NCBI GenBank assembly: GCA_019914945.1
Contig: CM034106.1
Coordinates: 1,798,001-1,862,000 of the forward strand
Direction of reading: 5' to 3'
DNA length: 64,000 nucleotides
DNA from: Typha latifolia
Taxonomy: Eukaryota > Streptophyta > Magnoliopsida > Poales > Typhaceae
The notes under the pieces are model-generated. The model was not told the origin of the DNA and did not search any database. It was given only the letters and a program-made list of their open reading frames with translations. Position 1 is the stretch's first letter; each line of letters begins with the position of its first letter. Made by a program: the position numbers and the translations under genes. This document shows positions 52,329 through 64,000 of this stretch, one piece after another.

Positions 52329-53147
52329 GCAAGGAAATCTTCTAAGAAATATATATTTTTTTCTTTGTGATTAAGAAATCATCTAAGATTTGAATTGTTT
52401 AACACTTTTCTGACTGTTTGATGTGGGTCATGTCAGGTTGAGTATGACTTGGTTCACTGTTCACCCATAGAGTAACCTACTTTAGTAGTAATTTGAAATG
52501 TTTCTGTTTAATATTTTAGGTTTTTTTGGGTTGATTTTGCTAGATTCTAGAAAAAAATGCACACACACACAAATGATATACCATTCATCATAGAAGTTTA
52601 ATGGCCCTCTAATTGGTTTCATGTGATTAGTTCTCAATCCATGACCTGGAAAAATAATAATGAGGTTTTGCATATACTTTATGAAGACTTCAACTTTGAT
52701 GTCTAACTAAATAATGAGCTATTTTGCATAGGAAGAATGATCTATCATGAATAGCTCTTTCTTAAATATTGCTGATAGTTTTTCAACTTTTTTGAGTTCA
52801 ATTGACAGAGCATAGTTTTAACTTTCAAAAGTGTTATCAGTTGTATGATTGAATAAAAAGCTTATAAATATAATGAAGATGGACTAGAGTATATATATTA
52901 GTTGTTACATGAGCCTAAACTATAATCACTGACTACCTAAATTTAGTTTCACTATGTCTACCTCCAACTAAGCTTATGCTATGGCCGCAATGCCGATTTC
53001 TTATGCTTACAACTGTTAACCATGTTTCTTCTTTTCTTATATGCATGCCTAAGTGCGACAGAAAAATTTTAAGTAGTATATTATGTCGATTTTAGATGAT
53101 GGAATTGTCTTGTATAGCAGATGATTTATATATATTTCACCTTTCAG

Positions 53148-56100
53148 CTGTTATTCTCTTGAGCTCTCTGCTAGAGCTAGTGACCTGAGATACACAAAGA
53201 AGCCATTTGTCTATCACCGACTGCAGAAAATTAGATGCGGTGCTGCTGCTCCAGATCATGCTTATGTACATGAACCCAAATTCAATTGCTTGGAGAATTT
53301 CTGGGAAGTTATATCTGGTCAGTTGGATGCTTTCTATCGGTTTTCTCGGCCCCATACAATATTTGGCACAGTGAGTTATAGCTATTATTTGTTCCTTATT
53401 TCACTATGATGCAAAAGTAATTCTATTGACATTTTTCCTGTGAGTCATCAGATTATAGGTGTAACATGTGTCTCTCTTCTTCCATTAGAGAGCACAGCTG
53501 ATATTTCTCCACTATTTTTCATGGGACTGCTTAAGGTATTGTGAGCAGTGTGATAAAGTTAAATTACAAACTAACTTTTGTATTTTCTAAGTATGATAAC
53601 ATGTCTGTATTCTTAATTCAGGCTCTGGTCCCTGCTATTTTCATGAACATCTATGTTGTAGGACTGAATCAGATATTTGACATAGAAATTGATAAGGTCT
53701 AATCTCAGATCAGCGGAATATTTTCGAAGAACAATAGCATTCTCTTTCAGTTCATCTCGTTCAAAACAAATTTGGTGATATAAAAAAAGGTGATGACTAA
53801 CTTTAATCTTTGCAGGTAAATAAACCTAGTCTTCCACTTGCTTCTGGGGAATTTTCTGTGGCAACTGGAATACTGTTAGTAGCTGCTTTCTCAATCATGG
53901 TATATTTTGTTCTCATTTTCTCCGTTAAGTCAATTACAACAGTGTTGGATTAAGCAAGAGAAAACTACTACATGAGTACATTCTGTTGCACTCTAACTGT
54001 ATGTAAATATTATTGAATCATTTTATTCCTTTTACTTCTCAGAGCTTTATTATGGGAGCGAAGTCTCAATCTCCTCCTCTACTTTGTGCCTTGCTGATCA
54101 GCTTCTTTCTTGGAAGTGCATACTCTGTCGATGTAAGTGATTTCCCTACTTATTTCTGATTGTCTACTTAAGATTGCAAGGCTAAAGAAATATCATCATA
54201 GGAGAGATGAAAAATAAAAGTTAGTCTTGATTGTATTATTCCCACAAAGTTTCATCGTTGTCATAATATGAAAATGAAAGGTGAGAGAGATCCTTCTGTT
54301 TCAGATCAAGTATTTCCGGTTGTTCCTTCTTCGATGTGGTCACCATGGTGGCTCTAGCAATGGCTAAAACGACTTCCTCTCTTACACGACATGTGGTGCC
54401 ACCACAACCACTTGCATTGAATTTGATGATGGAGAAGGGCGGGTGGAGATCTTGAGGGCTTCGCTGGTGTTTTATGATAAGAAATGTCTTCTACACTGGT
54501 GAAGATGGCAGGCATAGTGGATGGAAGAGTCACAAGCCATCTCACTGTCTGGCTGTTAGGAAAAAGAATAGCAAGAATAAGAATAGTGCGATTTCAAAAG
54601 GCCAAAAAATTGTCATTAAATATAACTATTGTTTGATAGATCTCTGTTGTATTGAAGATTTAGAAAAGATTAGAAAGATATTATAGCTTTCACCTCTTCT
54701 CTTGGTTTTCTGTTTGTCTTATAGGCAACAATGATTCAAGAATCACATACATTGCGAAAATCTCATTAACTTGTCACTCAAGTATGAACTTGTACTCGCA
54801 TCTGTATAATTCATGAACTCTGACGGCGAGCTTAAGGTGACAGGGAACCAAAGAAGAAAAAGGACTACTTCGTTCCATGTTATAGTTAACAAGACCATTA
54901 TAACTTATTCTATATGTACTAAATATGCTAAATAGATTTATTTCAATCTTTAAATATTTCTTTCTTCAATATTCTGATTTTGTTGTCTTTCAGCTTCCAC
55001 TTCTGAGATGGAAACGGCATGCATTTCTTGCTGCATCTTGTATCCTTTGTGTGAGGGCCATCTTGGTTCAGCTAGCCTTCTTTGCACACATGCAGGTAAT
55101 CTGAAATAACTTTTGGCTCTTCCATAAATTCTAATTGTAATGGCCACGAGAATGTTCTTTTATGTATGTCAATATCATCTTTGGCGTATTCATCACACAT
55201 TTTAATTACTGAATGATGATATTTTCAACAGAAATATGTATTAGGAAAGCCTTTAGCGTTAACAAAATCAGTGGTTTTCGCCACAGTGTTCATGTGTTGC
55301 TTCTCAGCTGTTATAGCTTTGTTCAAGGTAAGTTATTCAATTATTGTATCAAAATAAATCATATATTTTCTCATTACATATTTAAATTCAATCTTTGATG
55401 GTATAATAGTTAATCTGAAACCAGTCATTTCTTTTATTAGCTAGCATAGATAGCTCCGATGTATTTAATTCATGATCCAAGTAGGTATCCATCTTTGTAG
55501 TTTTATTTTTTGCTAACCTGGCTATTAGTAGGATATTCCCGATGTCGAAGGAGACAGGGATTTTGGCATTCAATCCTTCAGTGTCCGCTTGGGTCAAGAA
55601 AGAGTAAGCAAAATTAACAACTCCTTAATTGAATTACCCTCAATTTGATCTTTTAACAAAGATTAAATTTCCATGTAGGTGTTCTGGCTTTGCATCAAGC
55701 TATTGTTAACAGCATATGGCATTGCGATAATGGTTGGAGCTTCATCTTCAGAACTATATCAGAGATTGATCCTTGTGAGTTATTTATTCATTTGAAAAGA
55801 TACTTCTTGAAACAATTTTGTCCTAACTAAGCATGTCTATTATCACATCCTTTTATTGTTTTCTTGACTTTAGATCATAGGCCATGGTGTACTTGCTTCT
55901 CTTCTTTGGTCCCGAGCGCGGTGCCTTGATGTTCAGAATAAATCATCAGTATTCTCATTCTACATGTTCATTTGGAAGGCAAGTAAACTTCAAAGGTTTC
56001 AATGTATAATAATTTTTCTTTTCATCATCACTGTGAACTTCTAGATAAAATCAGAATGGTAGAAATGATTATTGTCGCCATTACTAAGGATCAATATAGT

Positions 56101-56260
56101 CTATAGAAACATAATTTTTGATAGGCAATTTATGTTTCTTTGCGTTGAGATGTGCTTCTAAGCATCAAAATCAGATAAGCAAGTTTGTCTAATGGCATCT
56201 GGGGCATTTCATTTGCAGCTATTTTATGCCGAATACTTTCTAATTCCCTTCGTGCATTGA
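53148..56260 (+). CDS. homogentisate prenyltransferase, HGGT-like (vitamin E pathway), first exon(s) tentative
   Basis: A plastid membrane UbiA-type enzyme that joins homogentisate to an isoprenoid diphosphate, the committed step to tocopherols or tocotrienols. Exons from 53148: 53148-53370, 53452-53535, 53622-53696, 53816-53899, 54043-54132, 54994-55095, 55232-55327, 55532-55603, 55679-55774, 55874-55978 and 56219-56260, 355 residues to the stop. The first exon has [10 protein letters not shown]. The first Asp-rich motif is [12 protein letters not shown] and the second [13 protein letters not shown]; both are intact. The end is [11 protein letters not shown]. Many transmembrane segments lie between. 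The text around [20 protein letters not shown] and [14 protein letters not shown] resembles cereal HGGT more than HPT, inferred from memory. The last intron has a GC donor (55979-55980). The start lies upstream (see the exons at 51980-52328). It is the strongest UbiA candidate, but substrate preference is not proven. Confidence 0.9.
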
Positions 56261-57600
56261 AAACTGCGGCGAAGACTGGAAGCATTACATAGAAGATCTC
56301 AGAGTTGGACAATCTACATCATCCAGTTCTTCTAGGTAAGAGCAGACTTACTTCTTCACTGTTAGTCATTGAGAGTTGATCTCTTCTCTTTTATGTTTAA
56401 CTTATTTACCATTTCATCACAAGAGAAAACTCAAAGAAAGATTATGCCATAAAAACTTTAATGTTTGCAGGTAATCATTTAACGGTCGAAATTTGCGGCT
56501 GACGCTAACATGTTGAGTGAATAAATCTCTTGTTTTCCAAGATAGCCAGAGTTACATTCAGAAACTTTGGTTATTGCAATTGAAAGGATATTTTTTTTTC
56601 TCTTTTTTGTGTGCTTATTTGACATGTTGAAGGAACTAGTCTTCTGCTTTCCTAAACAAACAGCTCATTCAGAAATTCTGATTGTTTCTAATTCATGCAG
56701 TTTAAATAGAAGCTGATAAATTCTGATGTTATCAGACCTTTTCTGGTTCCAAATTCATATGAACTAGTCAATTATTCATTAACATGTTTCCATAAGAGTT
56801 CTTATAAGTAGTATGTGAGAGACTAGTGATAGCTGGGAAGGTAAAAATTTATCTGAAAGTTAATTACTCTACATAACTAAATCCCATATAAGCATTAAAA
56901 TCATAGGCCATCTTGTTTAAGGGTTTGAAGCTCATATTGTATTAGTGTTTACGAATTATAACTTCAGTAATACCGATTAAACCGAGACACTATTAAATTC
57001 TATATTTCTCTCGAAGATAGAAAATAATACAGATTTGAAAATGGTAGGGATAGTTCAGTCATTCTGCAATTTATTTGTGATAGAAAATATTGATGCAAAT
57101 GACATATTACTTTTGTATCTAACATTTGCAATTTGGTCTTAGACCAGGTGAGGATTAATTGTAAATTTGAAATACAAGAATGTAAGTCAAGATTAGCTTA
57201 AACCACACCAGGATTAACTGTAATTTGCCCCCCCAAAAATTCAAAAAACATTACATTCTTATTTAACATCTATTTATTAAATGGATCGTATTGCAAGTGG
57301 CATCTCAAAAACCCGATAACAAACGGATATTCAGTGGAGCTCCAATATATGCCTGGTGTTAACATGCATAAATATATACAAATAATAAATAAAATGATTC
57401 GAGTCTTAGTGTTAGTATTCTTTCTGGCCCAAATTAAATACCAAAACATTTTGATTGGAGTCCAAATCCGTTTAATTTTATCGGGCCTAGACCCGGATTG
57501 GATTTCCGGATCCGAAATGCGCATTTTAAACGGGTTCTCGCCGTTCACATCCAATGATCCAAATCCCCGCTCGCTCACGTGAACAGCACCTGCCTATACC
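56261..57600. other. prenyltransferase 3' region and intergenic DNA
   Basis: The first few hundred bases are likely the 3' untranslated region of the prenyltransferase. No further gene is seen. The stretch near 57470-57560 is less AT-rich than its surroundings and lies just upstream of RPL39. Confidence 0.5.
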
Positions 57601-57646
57601 ACAATAAATAGCTTGTTAGCCCTAGTTCCCCTTCTCCTTCGTCTTG

Positions 57647-57656
57647 TTAGGGTTTT
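57647..57656 (+). promoter_or_regulatory. inverted telo-box before RPL39
   Basis: TTAGGGTTTT, the reverse of AAACCCTAA, lies 40 bases before the RPL39 start codon, in the expected 5' leader region. Telo-boxes are typical of ribosomal protein gene promoters. Confidence 0.6.
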
Positions 57657-57696
57657 GGTCGCCGCAGCCGTCGAGCTCCGAGGAAGACCCGCGAAA

Positions 57697-58093
<397 letters not shown>

Positions 58094-60430
58094 GAATGTA
58101 TCAGTAGGTTGCTTTCCTTGACCCTCAAGTAGGGCTTCTTTGTTGGTTAGTCTAATTTTGCTACTTTGAAGACATTGGAATGAGAAAGGAGAGACTTTTC
58201 AATGGTTAATGATTGAATTTTGCTGTAGTTTGATTTATGTACTATTTATTTCGCAGTTGGATTATAAGGATACAAGTTGCGTCTTTTATGCTGGTGCATT
58301 ACTCTGAGCATAGCATCCTAATGCGACAAAGATTCTGTCTTTATGTGTACTTTGTCATTTTATATTCTTCATATTACATCTACTGGATGCCATAATTTTG
58401 GTTTGCATACTGCAGCAAAGCTTCTCCTAGAACAGATTATAGTTTTCTCTTCTAGTCTCCACATTTTTTAGTTCTTTAAATGCTGTTAGATTTTGTGATG
58501 CGACAAAAGTTAAATCCACCTCTTGGTTGTTCTGTTCTTCTATGTTCATCACAAAAGAAACAGCTCGATAACACAGCACCTGAATAATGTGTCATGCTAT
58601 ATGTTCCTTATTAGTTATGATTTAGCCTAGTGTTATAAACCTCCTTGATGGTAGAAAAATATTTTAGTCCTTATTCTAAAAGGCTAAAGCAGTCTTCACT
58701 TTACTCTGGGAATATATGAAGAATGAGTTCCCTGTGGAACATCCAACATTTGATCTAGAGCTCATTCTTATGTCTTATGTGCTGGCCTGATTGCAAATAT
58801 AAGATAGGGATTCTCTAGAACTCCATTCTCTGCTATTATTATAATGATAGTGTATCAACTTTAGGGCCTCATTTGGTTCATTTTTCAAGGATAATTTTAT
58901 CCTCATCTCTTTAATAAAAATTAGGTACATCTATAATATGTATTTTGCTGTTTGTTTGTAAAGCATAATGATTATCTTGAATAAGTTTATATAAGATTTT
59001 GTGTTTGATTATTAATTATGAATAAGTGTATTAATTGTGGTTATTAACTAGTCTATATAGGCTTAATTTTTCTGATAGTGGATGTCTTTAATTCTAGGTG
59101 ATGGAATGTACTTATGCCTAAATTTAATTTACCTTCTGCACTGAGAAAAATCTTATAACTATTACCTATACTTATAAGTAAAGTGATATTGTTAACTTTT
59201 TCATCCAACTTAATTGAAAAAATATTAATAACTAAAGTATCTCTATCTCACATGGAAAACCACATGATTTAGGTATTTTGGTTCATAAAATATAAGAAAT
59301 TGAGGGAAACACTACTTTTAAAATTTAACGGTCTTATTTTAATCATAAATATAAGAATTGGTTTGAGATAAATTTTAGTTACAGTAGATAAAGTGGTAAT
59401 TTTAGGCATAGTGGGTAAAATATATTTAACCCTTTTAAACTATCAGCTATCTGTTTCTGCTGATATTTTAACTTGATGAATGAATGCAGACAAACTTTAG
59501 ATGGAATTTTCATTAATGGCTGGGTGGTGATATTTTATCTGATTCACTCGTGTAGCTAATGTTTGGGAGTGGTATTATTCTCTTGTATAGTTTTATGTGC
59601 ACGATTGTTTACTCCACTTTTTTTTAATCCTTAAGCTATGTGATGCTCACTAAACTAATAGTGTCTCATATTTATTATTTGATCTAGAGCAGTGAAGGTG
59701 AACTTTGCTGGAATTGCAAAATTTGGATCTGATAATTGCAAACTCGAGCTTTCTCGACCTGAAATAAAAAAAAGGAAGGAAAGAAAAAAATTAATATATA
59801 ATGAGATTTTTTTCTTGATTAGATAATATATAAATAGATTGCAAACTAGAACAATTCGGTAAGGTTTAATTGATTCTCCGCAGGAAACATTTAGGTTGCT
59901 TACCTTGAAGTTTCACATCCTCCAGTTGAGCCTCAATTGAGCTTATAGTGTAGATTGAAAAAAAGTTAGAAATAAAACTTTGGAAACTATTGTTTATTTT
60001 TTATTTTTATTTGTACACTGATCCTCTTAATAATGGAAAACCTTTGGTTGTCCGTTTCATTAGTTATCTTTGTTTGTTATTTAGGAAAGAATAATTATAA
60101 AATTTTACTGGGAAATTTTATTTGAAATTTTTACCAAATGGAAGTGATCTCAAGCATGGTTACCAAAAAATCTTATACTGGTAAATTTATCTGAACATTA
60201 TTTTATAATTTTATGGATTTTTTTTATAACAACCGAGTTTTTACCAAAGGTATTTTTTCATCATCATAAGTTTTTATGTAATTAGCCATGTAATAAATGG
60301 CAGTAATGCGAGTAAATATCAAAACTAATTTGATGTATTTTCTCAACTTTAAATATAATTATATATATACACTAGGAACCACAAAATTTAAATAACAATA
60401 GAAATAAATTTAATATTAAAAAATATATAA
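58094..60430. other. RPL39 3' region and AT-rich intergenic DNA
   Basis: The first 200-300 bases probably include the RPL39 3' untranslated region. The rest is AT-rich, without a convincing open frame or defined element. Confidence 0.45.
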
Positions 60431-60946
60431 GATAATCACTTAATTATATATTGATCATTGATTATTGTTAGTTGTTATTTTAATTTTAATGCATATATAA
60501 ATTTGTCTTATCTAAATTTCCATTCATTTATGTGTATCCATTTGAACTAAATTTCCATTCATTTATGTGGATACATTTGAAGTCAATATCAACAGTAGAT
60601 TGTGAAATAGGAAAAAGAAAGAACAAATTTCAGAAATTGAGGGGTCATTTTAGATTATTTTAGAGAAAACAACACAGCAAACTTGGTCAATTTTGTTGTT
60701 AATCCCTTGGTATGAGATATTATTCATAATTTAGTTGGCAATAGTTTAAATGTTTTAGTGTAATTATCCTTTGAAAAAGTTCAAAAAAAGAAGATAACAA
60801 AAATTGAATATCTTAACTATTTGTTAGGGCTGAGATATTATTCATAAATTAGTTGGCAATAGTTTAAATGTTTCAGTGTAATTATGCTTTGAAAAAGTTA
60901 AAAAAAAAAGAAGATAACAAAAATTGAGTATCTTAACTATTTGTTA

Positions 60947-61768
60947 GAGCAACGGCTCCGAATGGAGCCCGATTCTATTTGTCATTTCAACCTTTTGAAA
61001 TACCAAAATTGTCTAATAATTATTACATTCAATAATTTTAATTCCATTTGTATCCTTTATTAAATAATTTAGTTAGTTAAACTGAGTATATAATAAGTCT
61101 TACTAATCAGTTTTTAGTGTAATTTTTGAGTTTATTTAAAATTTAAAATTTTTATTATTTATAAAAATGAGTCTAATAAATTATGTGTCATAACATATAA
61201 TTACTCAAAATTATTCCCAATATAAATATTAAATATTAAAATACATTAGATATGAAATACGTCAAACATAAAATACATTAAAAATGAAACTGGAACTTGT
61301 GGCTACGGAACCGGAACCGATGGCTACGGAGATGACTTACCAAAATATTAAACATCTATTGTTTTTATTATGTTTGGTTAATTTATGCTTATTTTATGTA
61401 ATGTAATTTTGATATTTTTAGTTAATGATATGTAATGCTTATTTCGATATTTATTTCGTGTAATGTAATTTCAATGCGTTTAATTAAAAAATTAATAATT
61501 TAAAATTACTTCTGAAACTATTAAATATTAGTCTTATTTAAAAAATCTCAATGAGAGTTTTCTAACCATATATTTTTTATTAAAAAATAATAACGCTAAG
61601 ATAACCTATTAAGTAATTTAAAATAGCTAATATAATAATATATATTATATTATTATTTTAATATATATGGAGCCCGGTGCGGTAGAGTGCACCGGGCTCT
61701 TGCTCCATTTTTGGCTCCATATTTGGAGCTAAAAAGCTCCAAATATAGAGCCACTGTTGGAGATGCTC
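60947..61768. mobile_element. PIF/Harbinger-like non-autonomous element (TTA target duplication)
   Basis: An 822 bp segment is flanked by TTA at 60944-60946 and 61769-61771, the three-base duplication expected for the PIF/Harbinger group. It starts GAGCAACGGCTCC and ends GGAGATGCTC, so the reverse complement of the right end reads GAGCATCTCCAACAGTGGCTC; the left end matches after a short gap. Near the right end are two hairpins: GAGCCCGGTGC at about 61672-61682 paired with GCACCGGGCTC at 61690-61700, and a longer imperfect one from CCATATTTGGAGC and GCTCCAAATATAGAG. No transposase frame is present, so it depended on an autonomous relative. Split flanks match the second copy of the segmental duplication. 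Confidence 0.6.
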
Positions 61769-62199
61769 TTAGGGGGCCATCTCACGAAGTTAATTTAAGA
61801 CTCAAGCATCAATCCAAGATTCTTTCAGCTCATGATTCATTTGGGAACTATCGAGAAATCAAATATTATGAGAGCCTCTTTTATTGGAGCCCTTAAGAAA
61901 CTAGTCTTTATCTCTTTTCTTTAATCTCAAAGCTTGAGGCACAAAATAAAGGGGAGATATTTTGAAAAACCCATTACTAGCAATACTTTTGAAAAACCCA
62001 TTACTAGCAATACTTGAAACAAATATCAAGCCCAAAGAGCCAAGCCCAAAGAGCTTACAAAATTTAAGTGAGAAAATACTGAAATCATATAGAATCACTG
62101 GTCAACTAACTGTAGGTTCATTATGATTAACATAGATCTAAAAGCAATGTAGCTTCTATGGTCCTTGTGATGAAAATAGTCTAAGGGCCATTAAAAGGC

Positions 62200-62865
62200 A
62201 ACCATTTGACAACAACCCTCGTTAGAAAGAAAAGAAGTTAATTAGGATGCAAAGTGGCGAAGATAGTGCAATTGAACAGTGAGGAAGGGAAGGCGCGATG
62301 AGTTATGTGAGACGGAATCAAAGATGGTGAGATAGTTGTAATAAAGGTGATATGACAATGAGGATGAAAAGGGCGGCAGAGGAAGCCTCTAGCGACCGAC
62401 AAGAGTTGGGTCAAGCCTCTAGTGACCGGACTAATCTTACTTGAGCCACTAGAGTCAAACGGTGATGGAGTTAGGACTCCACCCGACGTCGCCACCCTGC
62501 TAGTGAACCATTAGCAACTGGAAGGAGGATAGGGAGAGGCTGCTACTAGCCAGAGAAGGTGACAAGAAGGGGTAGGGGCAAAGCCAATGTTTTTAAGTAA
62601 GCGACGATAGAAAAGGGGAGTAACTGCAGTAGGAAAAGAAAGGCAACAAAAAGGGAGAAGAAAGAGGAGGAAAAAAAGAGAGGAATAGAGAGAGAATAAG
62701 AGGGAAGACCCTCAAAGGAGAAAGGAGAAAGCCTTCCCCTTCCTTAGTCCGAAAGAGGTCAAAATCATCAGCGACGATAAGAAGAAACTTTTATTAGGGG
62801 GAGATAGAAGGGGAAGAGCAAAACCCTAGTGGAGCATTGGAATTGTGCTTCCATTTATGTAACAT
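62200..62865 (-). other. pyrimidine-rich segment on the minus strand, possibly element leader
   Basis: On the minus strand the stretch is C/T-rich (CTTCTTCTTATCGTCG-type text) and carries an 85-codon open frame (62495-62238). It resembles the segment at 50131-50650 in composition, but I found no shared long identity. A 5' end of a LINE-type copy is one possibility; no coding domain supports it. Confidence 0.25.
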
Positions 62866-63640
62866 CCCATTAAAAATAAAAATAAATAAGACATGCATGT
62901 GAACTCCTACTTGTTTTTTTTATTAAAATATAAACTAATTACCTAATTATATTCATCAATCATTGATTATCGGTAGTTGTTACTTTAGTTTTGATGCATA
63001 TATATATATATAATTTGTCTTCTTATCTAAATTTCTTAATGTATAAGCAATTAAGCATACTTTTTTTTCCGTAATAAGTAAGTTTGCATAAAATTTCACT
63101 AGATTGATTTTACATAACTATATTACAATTTACTCTTTCCTTTAGATGGACCCCACTTGAAGTGTATACCATGAATTTACTAGAAGCAAGAGAGTAGCAA
63201 AAAAATTAAAAAAAAAAATGATGGCCTTTTAATTCTAGACTTGTACCATTATGTTAGAAAAAAAGAGGTAAAAATTTCCGTTAACACCATTGGGATGGGG
63301 AATTGAGGGTAAAGTTTAGGGAGTGTAAAGTTTTGGGTTTAGGATTTAGGTTAAGGGGTTGAGGGGTTGGGGGTTATGGGGAGGAATGATGTGGTAAAAT
63401 TTTCCATTGTATTTCATATTTTAGGTGGGCAATAGTTTTGGTGTTTTAGTGTATTATACTTATGAAAAAGTTAAAAAGAAGATAACAAAAATTAGACATG
63501 TTAACTATTTCTTTGGGTATGTCAACAGCTGCATATTATGATTCATTTGGTAACCAAACCTCTCTACAAAATGAATGAATCCTTTTCATCTTTGAAACAA
63601 TATAAAAATCAAATATTATGAGAGCCTTGTGACTGCATTG

Positions 63641-64000
63641 GGATTGGCCTCAAAAGAAAAATCACAAGGTATAACCTAGTCCAATCCTAAATTAATTTTG
63701 GACTCAAATCAAGCTCCTGCCAAATTCAAGGTTTTTGACTTAATTCAGTCCATGCCCATACTATTCGCAGGCTAATTGTAGACAGGCTGGGCTTAATGGA
63801 TGACTAATCCTCAATTTATTTAAAATCCTATTGGAAATAAAATAAGATCTAATTAGGTCTCATTTTGTCAACCAAAAAAAATGAAAATGAGGATCCATAG
63901 AATAGACAAGTTATGCTTTTAGGACATCGTTTACTTTAGCAATATAATTTTATAAAATATATTTATTTTTGTTATTATCAAAATGAGTCTTTATTTTAAG
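63641..64000. other. AT-rich DNA to the window end
   Basis: No gene is seen. The final part (63640-63800) contains short TCAAGC and GACTCAAA text typical of dispersed repeats, but no boundary is defined. Confidence 0.4.

Larger units (their letters stand above)
60430..63640 (+). repeat. diverged segmental duplication, two copies
   Basis: Two segments share the same ordered blocks: the first is 60430-60946 plus 61772-61880, the second 62930-63060 plus 63421-63640. Shared text includes ATTGATTATYGKTAGTTGTTA followed by TGCATATATA.AATTTGTCTT, then GCAATAGTTTT/AAA... AAAGAAGATAACAAAAATT, and later AAATCAAATATTATGAGAGCC. The first copy is split by the PIF/Harbinger-like element and also has an internal tandem repeat (60713-60955, two units of about 120 bases). 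This orders events: duplication, then insertion. Confidence 0.65.

Overview
This is a 64 kb piece of a plant nuclear genome. The evidence is AT-rich intergenic DNA, GT-AG introns with AG-rich and T-rich signals, telo-box promoters on ribosomal protein genes, a plastid ribosomal protein with a transit peptide, a type-B cytokinin response regulator, a POLAR-like protein and a vitamin E prenyltransferase. The prenyltransferase looks more like homogentisate geranylgeranyltransferase (HGGT) than the phytyl enzyme, which hints at a monocot. The low GC of the genes argues against a grass. Species is not determinable by reading alone.

Layout, left to right: the 5' end of a class II formin on the minus strand (runs off the left edge, start codon at 621); a decayed LINE-type RNase H fragment near 2 kb; a complete but broken Ty3/Gypsy chromovirus-type LTR retrotransposon (4682-11162) with near-matching target-site duplication; an unrecognised decayed reading frame (11.3-12.1 kb); a POLAR-like gene (12.9-17.3 kb, +); cytosolic ribosomal protein uL14/RPL23 (18.6-20.8 kb, +); an unusual diverged tandem array of five units of about 2-2.5 kb (21.8-33.0 kb); a complete type-B response regulator (34.3-39.2 kb, -); a long TE-littered intergenic region with a GC-rich island (39.8-45.1 kb); plastid ribosomal protein bL35c (45.2-49.1 kb, -); an HGGT/HPT prenyltransferase (about 52.0-56.3 kb, +); cytosolic ribosomal protein eL39/RPL39 (57.7-58.1 kb, +); then AT-rich DNA with a PIF/Harbinger-like non-autonomous element and a diverged segmental duplication.

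The genes are independent eukaryotic transcription units and do not form a pathway. RPL23 and RPL39 are translation genes with short first exons and telo-boxes. RPL35c and the prenyltransferase both encode plastid proteins. The response regulator and POLAR-like gene act in cytokinin signalling and stomatal-lineage polarity.

The feature that no ordinary annotation explains is the 21.5-33.0 kb array. Each unit carries four copies of a short core (GGATGGYCTTRAGGCAACC or part of it), one inside a potential hairpin whose arms stay mostly pairable across copies. It sits downstream of a TATA box, a double telo-box and a long CT/TA tract. It has no credible protein frame and could be a non-coding RNA locus or a decayed repeat; I could not assign it to a known RNA family.
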